Assembly (NCBI GenBank): GCA_902795835.1
Contig: CADBNA010000100.1
Coordinates: 1-7,465 of the forward strand
From: an uncultured Lachnospiraceae bacterium
Lineage (GTDB): Bacteria > Bacillota_A > Clostridia > Lachnospirales > Lachnospiraceae
Direction of reading: 5' to 3'
DNA length: 7,465 nucleotides
Shown here: one piece after another, positions 1 to 6,424 of the stretch
Numbering within the stretch: the first letter of the stretch is position 1
Layout of the letters: every line of letters starts with the position of its first letter
Made by a program: the position numbers and the translations under genes
Notes under the pieces: model-generated
Told to the model about the DNA's origin: nothing
What the model saw: the letters and a program-made list of their open reading frames with translations, nothing else
Database searches by the model: none

Positions 1-10
1 ATAAGAGAAG

Positions 11-58
11 ATATGCCCCCAAAACAGGAAGTATCCTGCAGGGGCATATTTGTTATTT
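11..58 (+). terminator. Probable intrinsic terminator of an upstream gene
   Basis: Seen: a 9-bp perfect outer stem (ATATGCCCC at 11-19 with GGGGCATAT at 41-49) and a 5-bp inner stem (CAGGA 25-29 with TCCTG 34-38) around an AGTA loop, followed by a T-rich tail (TTTGTTATTT, 49-58). A TAA lies at 2-4 in one frame and could be the stop of a gene left of the window. Inference: a rho-independent terminator for rightward transcription from that gene. The hairpin overlaps the first codons of the readable LysR remnant, so it is not a normal leader for that gene. Confidence 0.6.
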
Positions 59-825
59 CAACAGCTCGTATTCGAACATCTTCTCGGAGAGGCATTGTCC
101 CCACGGCGGCAGGGGAGATCCTTGCAGAGCGCAGCAGCGCCCTGCTGGAGGATTATGACGTTTTGATAAAGGATATCCGGAAACAGACGGATGCTCTGCA
201 GAAAGAGCTGCGGCTGGGAATAGTTTCCTGCGGACTGATGGAGTTTCCCATGGAATGGCTGGGCCTTTTAATGGAGCAGTATCCCGGGTACCACCTCGTA
301 ATCCGGGAGGCCGGAGACGAAGAGCTGGAAGCCGCCCTGCTGGCCGGGGAGCTGTCTGCCGCTCTGCTTGGCGGGCCGGTCAGCCATTCCCGGCTTGAGG
401 CCGTCAGTCTTATGACATTAACCTTTTCTCTCATGGTGCGGGAAGATTCCCCGCTGGCAGGAGAGGATTCCGTTTCCCTGTCCGTGCTGAACGGCCGGCC
501 GCTGCTGCTGCGTGACGGCCGGTACCGGGCCAGTGAAGCTGTGGAGAGAGAGCTGAAAAAACATGACATAAAGCCGTCATCCGTGATCCGCGTGCAGCAG
601 CGCGACATGCTCTATCACCTCTGTCTGCAGGGCACCGGCAGCAGTATTCTGCTCACGCGCGGAAAAAACGTACAGACAAAGGAAGGTGTGCGGTTTATTC
701 CGATTCAGGATTTCTCACAGAACTGGGATCTGGTCGCCGCACGAAAAAAAGGCATGCACACGGAAAAAGCTTTGTATGAGTACATTGTCAGAGAAACGGT
801 TCATCCGGTTATGAAAGGGTTTTAA
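13..825 (+). pseudogene. LysR-family transcriptional regulator, N-terminal DNA-binding domain missing (probable pseudogene)
   Basis: The open frame encodes 270 residues. From about residue 24 (TSSRRGIVPTAAGE) it matches the end of the LysR winged helix, then the linker helix (about 35-65) and a full effector-binding domain (about 66-265). The helix-turn-helix that should occupy the first 45-50 residues is absent; residues 1-20 have no LysR character and are encoded inside a terminator-like hairpin. Another frame at 62-76 reads QLVFE, the segment expected just before SSRRG, so one base appears to be lost near 77-79. The frame has no stop between position 1 and the ATG at 13, so an upstream extension outside the window cannot be excluded. 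Without the helix-turn-helix it should not bind DNA. Its 3' end carries the ribosome site (AAAGGG, 814-819) of the ABC gene one base downstream, which suggests it was once co-transcribed with, and perhaps controlled, that exporter. LysR family membership is confident; inactivation is likely but not proven. Confidence 0.7.
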
Positions 826-826
826 A

Positions 827-2770
827 ATGAGAAAATTTGATTCAAGTCTTGTCAACGACCAGTACCGTGTCCCGCCCCCGAAGAGTCTGCGGGAGGTTCC
901 TGCCTATATAAAAGAACTGGCTTCCGGTTTTTCATACCGCATGCTGTACATCTTCCGCCTGGTCTGGGAGACCCGCAGAGGCCTGCTCCCGCTGATGCTC
1001 CTGATGGCGGTCTTTAACGGTGTCATGCCGGTAATCGGTTCCCTGATCGGGGCTGCGATCCTGAATGACCTGGCCCGTGTGTATGCCGGGGAGGCACTGG
1101 TGTTCGGCGTCATTGCCGTCCTGCTTGTGCTGCAGTTTGTCTATATGTTCGTCAACAACAGCATCATGCGCGTGTACAACATGATCACCAGCCTCTGCGG
1201 CGAACTGGTGGCCAATCATGTACGGGTAAAAATCATGGAGAAGGCAAAAACCATCGATATGGTTTCTTATGATACGCCGGAATTCTATGCCCGTATGGAG
1301 AATGCCGCCAGGGAAGCCGGAACCAGGCCGATCATGATCGTCAGCTCGATGTTTTCCGTGATGAGCACTGTCATCAGCCTGGTCAGCTATATTATCGTGC
1401 TGTTCGCGGTCAGTATCTGGGCGCCTTTCCTGATCATTCTGGTTTCTCTCCCTTCCGCCGTCATCAGCTTTGTCTTCCGCAAAAAGAATGTGAATTATAT
1501 GTTCCACCGTTCCCGTGCGCGCCGGGAAATGGACTATTATGCCACGACGGTCGTAGACAAGGATCTGGCAAAAGAAGTGCGGATGTTCTCACTGACAGAC
1601 GTTTTCTGCAATAAATACCAGGAGACATTCCGGGATTATTACAGAGGCCTGCGGTCTCTGCGGCAGGCGGAGTGCTTCTGGAGCATAGGGGCGGCGGTCC
1701 TGACCAGCGCGGCGTACTGCTTCCTGTATATCCTGCTGGCAAGGGGCGTGTATGACGGCCGCTATGAAGTGGGAAGCTTTTCTCTGTATACCGGTGCCAT
1801 TATGACCATCGGAGGCAGTGTCGGGACCCTCATTTCCACTACGGCCATGATATACGAGGGCACGCTGTTTATCGAAAACCTGATTGCATTTCTGAAGTCG
1901 GAGCCGCAGATCGTACCGGTTCTGGCAGAGCCGGCTGCGGTCAGGCACGGACAGGGCCACACGATTGAATTCCGGAATGTTTCTTTCCGCTATCCCGGCA
2001 ATGATCATGATGTCGTGCACCGCACAGACCTTCTGATCCGGCCAGGGGAGACCGTGGTGATCGTAGGCCTGAACGGTGCCGGCAAGACAACCCTGGTCAA
2101 ACTCCTCACCCGGCTCTACGATCCCACAGAAGGCATGGTCCTTCTGGACGGAAGAGATATTCGCGAATATAATGTAGAAGAACTCTATGCCATGTTCGGC
2201 ATCATTTTCCAGGACTTCGGGAAGTATGCCGTGACGGCACGGGAGAATATTGCATTTGGCGACGTTGAAAAAGCAGCGGGTGAAATGCTTCTGGAAGAAG
2301 AACGGCCGGAAGAAGCGCCGCCGGAAAGATCCATGGGTTCTGTCCGGGAGGCGGCCGCGCAGAGCGGCGCGGATACTTTTATTGAGAAGTTTCCGAAAGG
2401 GTATGATACGCCGCTGATGCGTTATTTTGACGTGAACGGGGCGGAACTGTCCGTGGGACAGTGGCAGAAGCTGGCCATTGCCCGCGCCTTTTACGGAGAT
2501 TCGGAAATTCTGATTCTGGATGAGCCGACGGCCTCTCTGGACCCGCTGGCAGAGCAGGAGATTTTCCGGCAGTTCAATGAACTCCGCGGCGATAAAACCA
2601 GTATTTTTATCTCTCACCGGCTGTCCAGCGCTACGATTGCCGACCAGATCCTGGTGATGGACAACGGGGAAATCGTGGAGCGCGGCAGCCACGCGGAACT
2701 GATGGAGAAAAAGGGGCAGTACTGGAAGCTGTTCACCACACAGGCGGAGAGGTACCAGACGCCTGCATAG
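827..2770 (+). CDS. ABC transporter half-exporter: fused membrane and ATP-binding domains
   Basis: A 647-residue inner-membrane protein expected to work as a homo- or heterodimer, using ATP to move a substrate, probably outward. A soluble N-terminal stretch (1-50) precedes a six-helix-type exporter membrane domain (about 52-345; clear helices near 53-79, 90-112, 168-217 and 286-306). The nucleotide-binding domain (about 378-640) is intact: A-loop Tyr389, Walker A GLNGAGKTT at 414-422 (Lys420), Q-loop Gln462, signature LSVGQ at 541-545, Walker B ILILDE at 561-566 with catalytic Glu566, D-loop SLD at 570-572, and switch His597. An unusual acidic, proline-containing insert of roughly 15-20 residues sits at about 485-504 between Q-loop and signature. 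The start follows the LysR remnant's stop by one base, with AAAGGG 7 bases upstream. It converges with the MATE gene. The membrane domain resembles peptide, lipid or drug exporters, but the substrate cannot be read from sequence. No second half-transporter gene is present in the window. Confidence 0.9.
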   Translation: MRKFDSSLVNDQYRVPPPKSLREVPAYIKELASGFSYRMLYIFRLVWETRRGLLPLMLLMAVFNGVMPVIGSLIGAAILNDLARVYAGEALVFGVIAVLLVLQFVYMFVNNSIMRVYNMITSLCGELVANHVRVKIMEKAKTIDMVSYDTPEFYARMENAAREAGTRPIMIVSSMFSVMSTVISLVSYIIVLFAVSIWAPFLIILVSLPSAVISFVFRKKNVNYMFHRSRARREMDYYATTVVDKDLAKEVRMFSLTDVFCNKYQETFRDYYRGLRSLRQAECFWSIGAAVLTSAAYCFLYILLARGVYDGRYEVGSFSLYTGAIMTIGGSVGTLISTTAMIYEGTLFIENLIAFLKSEPQIVPVLAEPAAVRHGQGHTIEFRNVSFRYPGNDHDVVHRTDLLIRPGETVVIVGLNGAGKTTLVKLLTRLYDPTEGMVLLDGRDIREYNVEELYAMFGIIFQDFGKYAVTARENIAFGDVEKAAGEMLLEEERPEEAPPERSMGSVREAAAQSGADTFIEKFPKGYDTPLMRYFDVNGAELSVGQWQKLAIARAFYGDSEILILDEPTASLDPLAEQEIFRQFNELRGDKTSIFISHRLSSATIADQILVMDNGEIVERGSHAELMEKKGQYWKLFTTQAERYQTPA

Positions 2771-2777
2771 AGATGTC

Positions 2778-4163
2778 TCATCCGTATTCCGTGAGATTGT
2801 TGATCCAGATTCCCTTTCTGACCAGCGCAAAGCCGACAGCGCACTTGACCAGTCCCGCCAGCTGCACGGTCAGATAGAGAGGAAGGATGGGCATGGATGT
2901 GTACAGCACCAGAATACGTGACAGCGGTATCAGGACGATCCAGCAGAAGCAGGAGTCGAACAAAAAAGTGATCAGGGTTTTCCCGCCGGAACGGATGATG
3001 AAATAGCTGCAGTTTTCATACCCGTAGATGGGCATGCAGACAGCAGCGATGCGGATCAGCCCGGCTGCTGTCTGCCGGATTTCCGGAGAGGTGTTGTAAA
3101 TGCGGGGGAACAGACCGGAGACAGCAAACAGGCCTGCCCCGGTCACCAGACAGAGAAAAAGGGAAAAAAGGGTCAGCCTCCGGGCGTCTCTTCTTACCGT
3201 ACCGGTCTGGCCGGTCCCCAGCTCCTGGCCTATGATAATGGCTATGGCGCTGCCCATGGAGATAAAGGCAATATTAAACACATTGGATATGGTCTGGGAA
3301 ATGTTAAAGGCGGCGACAACCGAGAGTCCCCGCATGGAATAGTTCTGCGTCAGGACGGCCTGCGCGGTAGACCAGAGCATTTCGTTCATCAGCAGGGGCG
3401 TGCCCTTCAGGACGCAGCTGCGGACCAGTGTTCCCGGCACATACAGACTGCGGTACAGGCCGGTCATAAACGGATAGAGATCCAGGTGCCGGTGGGTGTG
3501 CCACAGGATCTGCCCGACCTCTACAAAGCGGGAGAGAACCGTTGCCAGTGCTGCACCGACAACGCCGAGGGCGGGCGCGCCGAATTTCCCGTAGATCAGG
3601 ATATAATTTCCGGCCAGGTTGACGGCCATGGCGACCAGGCTGGCCCGCATGGGGACCACCGTCTCACCGGCAGAGCGAAGGGTCATGGCGTAGGCGTGGG
3701 TAAGGGACAGCGGTATCATTCCGATGAGCATGACGGCCAGATAGGACTGTGCGTTCTGCATGGTGGCGGCCACATTCCCCGCCCCGCCGTCAGCGTGCAG
3801 ATACAGCGAGATCAGATATGTGCCGTGCCGCAGGAATACAAACAGCCCCGCGGCCAGCAGGCCCAGTACTGTCCAGAGCTGCAGGCGAACGGTATACCGG
3901 ACGCCGTCGTGGTCCCCTTTTCCGCAGAACTGTGCCGTAAAGATCCCGATTCCCGCAAGCCCTCCGAAAAAGCACAGGTCCCACACAAACATCAGCTGGT
4001 TGACGATGGCTACGCCGGACATCGGATCCGTGCCGATGCGGCCGACCATCAGATTGTCCAGCATGCTGACAAAGTTGGAGATTCCGTTCTGGACCATGAT
4101 GGGGACAGCGATCTGCAATGTCCGGATATAAAACTGCCTTGTTTCTTTCGCTGCCATTATCAT
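2778..4163 (-). CDS. MATE family efflux transporter
   Basis: A 461-residue polytopic membrane protein, the usual MATE length, made of two MatE repeats (about 12-175 and 245-405) with about 12 hydrophobic segments. Family hallmarks visible: PIMVQNGISNFVSMLDNLMVG at the first helix pair (21-40), the LRSAGETVVP loop (162-171), GAALATVLSRFVE (203-215), GSAIAIIIGQELG in the C-terminal half (304-316) and RSGGKT (391-396), the C-terminal counterpart of the 162-171 loop. MATE proteins export cationic drugs, dyes or metabolites in exchange for Na+ or H+; the ion and substrate here are unknown. The first of two nearby ATGs was chosen because AAGGAG lies 8 bases before it, and the second (Met3) would be too far from that site. 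The gene ends 7 bp from the convergent ABC gene and is divergent from the downstream LysR gene (93 bp between starts), so that regulator might influence it; nothing in the sequence proves this. Confidence 0.92.
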   Translation of the reverse strand: MIMAAKETRQFYIRTLQIAVPIMVQNGISNFVSMLDNLMVGRIGTDPMSGVAIVNQLMFVWDLCFFGGLAGIGIFTAQFCGKGDHDGVRYTVRLQLWTVLGLLAAGLFVFLRHGTYLISLYLHADGGAGNVAATMQNAQSYLAVMLIGMIPLSLTHAYAMTLRSAGETVVPMRASLVAMAVNLAGNYILIYGKFGAPALGVVGAALATVLSRFVEVGQILWHTHRHLDLYPFMTGLYRSLYVPGTLVRSCVLKGTPLLMNEMLWSTAQAVLTQNYSMRGLSVVAAFNISQTISNVFNIAFISMGSAIAIIIGQELGTGQTGTVRRDARRLTLFSLFLCLVTGAGLFAVSGLFPRIYNTSPEIRQTAAGLIRIAAVCMPIYGYENCSYFIIRSGGKTLITFLFDSCFCWIVLIPLSRILVLYTSMPILPLYLTVQLAGLVKCAVGFALVRKGIWINNLTEYG

Positions 4164-4201
4164 GGGTGATTCTCCTTCGGCCGTGCCGGACTTGAAAGGT
4201 T

Positions 4202-4219
4202 TCTGTCCATAAGGGCAGA
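4202..4219. promoter_or_regulatory. Imperfect inverted repeat between MATE and LysR genes
   Basis: TCTGTCC (4202-4208), spacer ATAA, GGGCAGA (4213-4219): arms of 7 with one mismatch (a G-T wobble if transcribed). It lies just upstream of the LysR -10 element, at about the position of the -35 region, and inside the predicted MATE leader. It could be a protein-binding site for the divergent promoters. Its symmetric T and A are 12 bases apart, not the classical 11, so assignment to LysR is weak. Confidence 0.35.
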
Positions 4220-4224
4220 CAGTT

Positions 4225-4241
4225 TTTCAGTATAATGGAAA
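4225..4241 (+). promoter_or_regulatory. Candidate LysR autoregulatory box over the -10 element
   Basis: TTTC (4225-4228), N9, GAAA (4238-4241), with T4227 and A4239 in T-N11-A spacing, the classical LysR-type operator geometry. The box covers the TATAAT entirely, so a bound regulator would block its own transcription. It shares geometry and partial sequence (C-A-G-n-A-T-A in the left centre) with the stronger inverted repeat upstream of fdhA. Short arms make chance occurrence possible. Confidence 0.4.
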
Positions 4242-4257
4242 GACAGGAAAAGAGCAA
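4229..4257 (-). promoter_or_regulatory. Candidate promoter of the MATE gene
   Basis: On the minus strand, TTGCTC (4257-4252) and TATACT (4234-4229) are separated by exactly 17 bp. The -10 has one mismatch to consensus; the -35 matches only its first three bases. Transcription would start near 4222, giving a leader of about 60 nt. This promoter overlaps the LysR promoter on the other strand, so the two would compete or be co-regulated. Confidence 0.4.
4231..4236 (+). promoter_or_regulatory. -10 element of the selenium-associated LysR gene
   Basis: A perfect TATAAT stands 20 bp before the LysR start codon. No good -35 hexamer is visible at 16-18 bp, so this may be weak or activator-assisted. 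Initiation near 4243 would give a very short leader (about 14 nt) that still includes the AGGA ribosome site at 4245-4248. Confidence 0.6.
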
Positions 4258-5165
4258 TGGATTTTAAGCAATTGCAGGCGTTTACAGAGGTGGCGGCAGC
4301 AGGGAGTTTTTCTGAAGCCGCCCGGATGCTTTACGTCTCTCAGCCAACCGTCAGCGCCTATATCAAAGATCTGGAAAAAGAGCTGCAGGCGCCTCTGTTT
4401 TACAGAACCACAAAAAAAGTGGCCCTCACAAAGGAGGGAGAGCACTTTCTGCCGTATGCCCGGCGGATCCTGCAGCTGAAAGAAACAGGAAAAAGGATCC
4501 TGAAGGAGGAGGAATCGCCGGCTGTCATGCTGGGCACATCTACGATTCCTTCCGTCAGCCTTCTGCCGCCGCTGCTTACTGCTTTCCGGGAGTACAGTCC
4601 GAAGTCCCGGTTTGAGATCCGGCAGAGCGACAGCGCAGAGATTGAAGAACTTGTGCTGGAGCGGGTCGTGGATGTGGGGTTTACCGGGCGAATCTGCCGG
4701 GACGAACGGATTGACTGCCATGCGCTGTGCACGGATACTCTTGTGGTGGCGGCTCCTGCCAGCGAGAAATATCTGGATCTGCGGGACCGGAAAGTGCCGG
4801 CAGAGAAGATTCTGACAGAAAATCCCTATATTGGCCGGGAGACGGGGTCTGCCACAGGCCAGACAGCAGCGCGCATACTGAGCGGCATGGAAATCCGGGA
4901 AGAGGACCTGCAGGTGGCAGTGCGGACAAATGACCTGGAATCAATGAAACAGATGATTCTCTGCGGACTGGGGGTCTCGGTTTTATCAGAGCGGTCGGTG
5001 AGGACGCTTGCGGCAGAGGGAAAGCTGCTGCTGTTTCCTCTTCCTGAAAAGCTGAGCCGGGAATTCTACATGCTGGTACGGACGGGTTCTTCGCTTCCTG
5101 AACCGGCCGGCCGCTTTGTGAAGTTTGTCAGGGAAAAGGGAAAAGAGATTCTGAAATTCGCATAA
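4257..5165 (+). CDS. LysR-family transcriptional regulator associated with selenium metabolism
   Basis: A 302-residue regulator of standard LysR length. The N-terminal winged helix-turn-helix (about 1-60) is complete: SFSEAARMLYVSQPTVSAYIKDLE at 17-40, where the recognition helix begins near SQPTVSAY, followed by PLFYRTTKKVALTKEG. A linker helix (about 62-85) leads to the periplasmic-binding-protein-like effector domain (about 90-295). Start: the ATG at 4257 lies 8 bases after AGGA and begins the canonical MDFKQLQAF sequence. The gene is 25 bp upstream of selD on the same strand with no promoter or terminator seen between, so the two are probably co-transcribed. LysR regulators of this type are a recognised neighbour of selD and formate dehydrogenase genes in Clostridia, hence the name; the effector is unknown. 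Candidate binding boxes lie over its own promoter and upstream of fdhA. The divergent MATE gene is an alternative target. LysR assignment is very sure; the selenium role rests on context and resemblance. Confidence 0.92.
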   Translation: MDFKQLQAFTEVAAAGSFSEAARMLYVSQPTVSAYIKDLEKELQAPLFYRTTKKVALTKEGEHFLPYARRILQLKETGKRILKEEESPAVMLGTSTIPSVSLLPPLLTAFREYSPKSRFEIRQSDSAEIEELVLERVVDVGFTGRICRDERIDCHALCTDTLVVAAPASEKYLDLRDRKVPAEKILTENPYIGRETGSATGQTAARILSGMEIREEDLQVAVRTNDLESMKQMILCGLGVSVLSERSVRTLAAEGKLLLFPLPEKLSREFYMLVRTGSSLPEPAGRFVKFVREKGKEILKFA

Positions 5166-5190
5166 AATCGGGAGGAAAAGGAGAAAGCAG

Positions 5191-6231
5191 ATGGAAACGG
5201 TAAGACTGACAAAGCTGGCGGAATGCGCCGGGTGCGGCGCCAAAGTCGGAGCAGGTGAGCTGGTGAAGCTGCTGGGAGATCTTCCGCTGCATACGGATGA
5301 AAACCTCCTGGTGGGGTATGACAGGAGCGATGACGCATCCGTATACCGGATCAGCGATGAACTGGCTATCGTGCAGACGGTGGATTTCTTTCCCCCCGTG
5401 GTGGATGATCCGTTCCGGTTTGGGGCAATTGCGGCAGCCAATGCGCTCTCTGATATCTATGCCATGGGAGGAGAGCCGAAGCTTGCGCTCAATGTGATGG
5501 CAGTGCCGGAGACCATGCCCCCGGAAACCGTACATGAAATACTCCGGGGCGGATATTCCAAGGTCTACGAGGCAGGCGCCATGATCACCGGCGGACACAG
5601 CATCTATGACAAAGAGCCCAAATACGGGATGGCTGTTACGGGTTTTGTCCATCCTGACAGATTGCTGACGAATGCCGGGACCAGGCCGGGGGATGTGCTG
5701 ATTTACACCAAGCCGGTCGGCACAGGCGTACTGACGACAGGCATCAAGGCAGAAATGGTGGAAGACGAAACGGCAGAGCAGCTGGAGCAGCTCATGATGA
5801 CGCTGAACCGGGGCGCCCGGGACATTATGGTGAAATACCGGGTGCATTCCTGCACAGATGTGACCGGGTTCGGTCTGATGGGGCACCTGCTGGAGATGGC
5901 CCAGGGAAGCAATACGGAATTCCATATCCGCCCGGACCGTTTTATCTTGCTGCCCCAGACCCTTGAGTTGGCGGAGATGGGTATACTGCCTGCCGGCATG
6001 TACCGGAACCGCCATTTTGCAGAGGCGCATGTCCGGACGGGGAACACGCCTCTTGCCCTTCAGGACCTCCTGTTTGACCCGCAGACTTCCGGCGGCCTTA
6101 TGATGGCTGTGGACCCGCAGGACGCGGATGCGCTGCTGGAGGAGCTGAAGGCATCCGGGGACGTCCCTGCAGCCTGCCTGATTGGAGAGGCAGCAGCATA
6201 TACGGGGGGCAGCCGCATCTGTCTGGAATAG
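5191..6231 (+). CDS. selD: Selenide, water dikinase (selenophosphate synthase)
   Basis: A cytoplasmic enzyme that converts selenide, ATP and water to selenophosphate, AMP and phosphate. Selenophosphate is the selenium donor for selenocysteine tRNA (SelA) and selenouridine tRNA modification. The 346 residues match the E. coli enzyme's length. Visible motifs: glycine-rich AGCGAK with catalytic Cys15 and Lys18 (E. coli Cys17/Lys20), SDDAS with Asp48 (about Asp51), TVDFFPPVVDDP at 63-74, ANALSDIYAMGG with Asp88 (about Asp91), GGHS at 134-137, CTDVTGFGLMGHL with Asp223 (about Asp227), and DPQTSGG at 296-302. The active-site residue is Cys (TGC), not Sec, so SelD synthesis does not depend on selenium. 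An extra Cys12 precedes it, and the nonessential second Cys of E. coli (Cys19) is Ala17. Ribosome site: AAGGAG 8 bases before ATG. It follows the LysR gene by 25 bp and precedes fdhA by 193 bp. selA, selB and selC are not in the window. Confidence 0.97.
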   Translation: METVRLTKLAECAGCGAKVGAGELVKLLGDLPLHTDENLLVGYDRSDDASVYRISDELAIVQTVDFFPPVVDDPFRFGAIAAANALSDIYAMGGEPKLALNVMAVPETMPPETVHEILRGGYSKVYEAGAMITGGHSIYDKEPKYGMAVTGFVHPDRLLTNAGTRPGDVLIYTKPVGTGVLTTGIKAEMVEDETAEQLEQLMMTLNRGARDIMVKYRVHSCTDVTGFGLMGHLLEMAQGSNTEFHIRPDRFILLPQTLELAEMGILPAGMYRNRHFAEAHVRTGNTPLALQDLLFDPQTSGGLMMAVDPQDADALLEELKASGDVPAACLIGEAAAYTGGSRICLE

Positions 6232-6256
6232 CGCCGGCGGCAGTATCCGCGAAAAC

Positions 6257-6280
6257 GGGCAGACAGTGAAAGCAGACGGT
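6257..6280 (+). repeat. Short direct repeat in the selD-fdhA gap, shared with the LysR promoter region
   Basis: GGGCAGACAGT at 6257-6267 also occurs exactly at 4213-4223, directly next to the LysR promoter box. Here a second near-copy, GCAGACGGT at 6272-6280, follows 13 bp after GCAGACAGT (6259-6267). Two occurrences of an 11-mer in the two control regions of one module suggest a protein-binding site, but it could be chance. Confidence 0.35.
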
Positions 6281-6292
6281 GGAACCCCTGCA

Positions 6293-6315
6293 ATTTATCA
6301 GAATATCAGATAAAT
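6293..6315 (+). promoter_or_regulatory. Candidate LysR operator upstream of fdhA
   Basis: A perfect inverted repeat: ATTTATC (6293-6299), N9, GATAAAT (6309-6315). T6298 and A6310 are in T-N11-A spacing. The centre (6304) is about 68-73 bp upstream of the predicted transcription start, where LysR activators usually have their recognition site (near -65). There is no T-tract after it, so it is not a terminator. The likely ligand is the LysR protein encoded two genes upstream (inference). Confidence 0.55.
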
Positions 6316-6335
6316 GGGCCGGCTTTCGGGAAGTT

Positions 6336-6370
6336 TTGATATCAATCGTGCGCGGAAGATATGATATACT
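6336..6370 (+). promoter_or_regulatory. Candidate fdhA promoter
   Basis: TTGATA (6336-6341, four of six consensus -35 bases), an 18-bp spacer and TATGAT (6360-6365). A second -10, TATACT (6365-6370), is preceded by TG at 6362-6363 (extended -10). The -35 lies in a 10-bp perfect palindrome TTGATATCAA (6336-6345), which may be the activation half of a LysR-controlled promoter. Start near 6372-6377 gives a leader of about 50 nt ending in AGGGGGT at 6410-6416. Confidence 0.55.
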
Positions 6371-6424
6371 TTTAAAAATGACTGGTTTGAATGCGTGCAG
6401 AAGATTTACAGGGGGTAAAATCGT

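Noticed and set aside
2741..2765. Inverted repeat CAGGCG-N13-CGCCTG at the end of the ABC gene as a terminator
   Set aside because: It is inside the coding sequence, has a 6-bp stem with a 13-nt loop, and no T-tract follows on either strand.
1589..2830. Long open frame (413 codons) on the minus strand
   Set aside because: It lies antisense to the ABC transporter gene, whose ATPase motifs are all intact. The product is Arg/His/Gln-rich with no recognisable domain: a typical high-GC shadow.
5128..6030. Open frame of 300 codons on the minus strand
   Set aside because: It is antisense to selD, which is complete and conserved in motif order.
5191..6231. In-frame selenocysteine TGA within selD
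   Set aside because: The catalytic position is TGC and the frame has no internal TGA.
6232..6335. Intrinsic terminator after selD
   Set aside because: Only short GC stems are present and none is followed by a proper T-tract. The best stem, 6293-6315, has no T-tail and fits an operator better. Read-through from selD into fdhA is possible.
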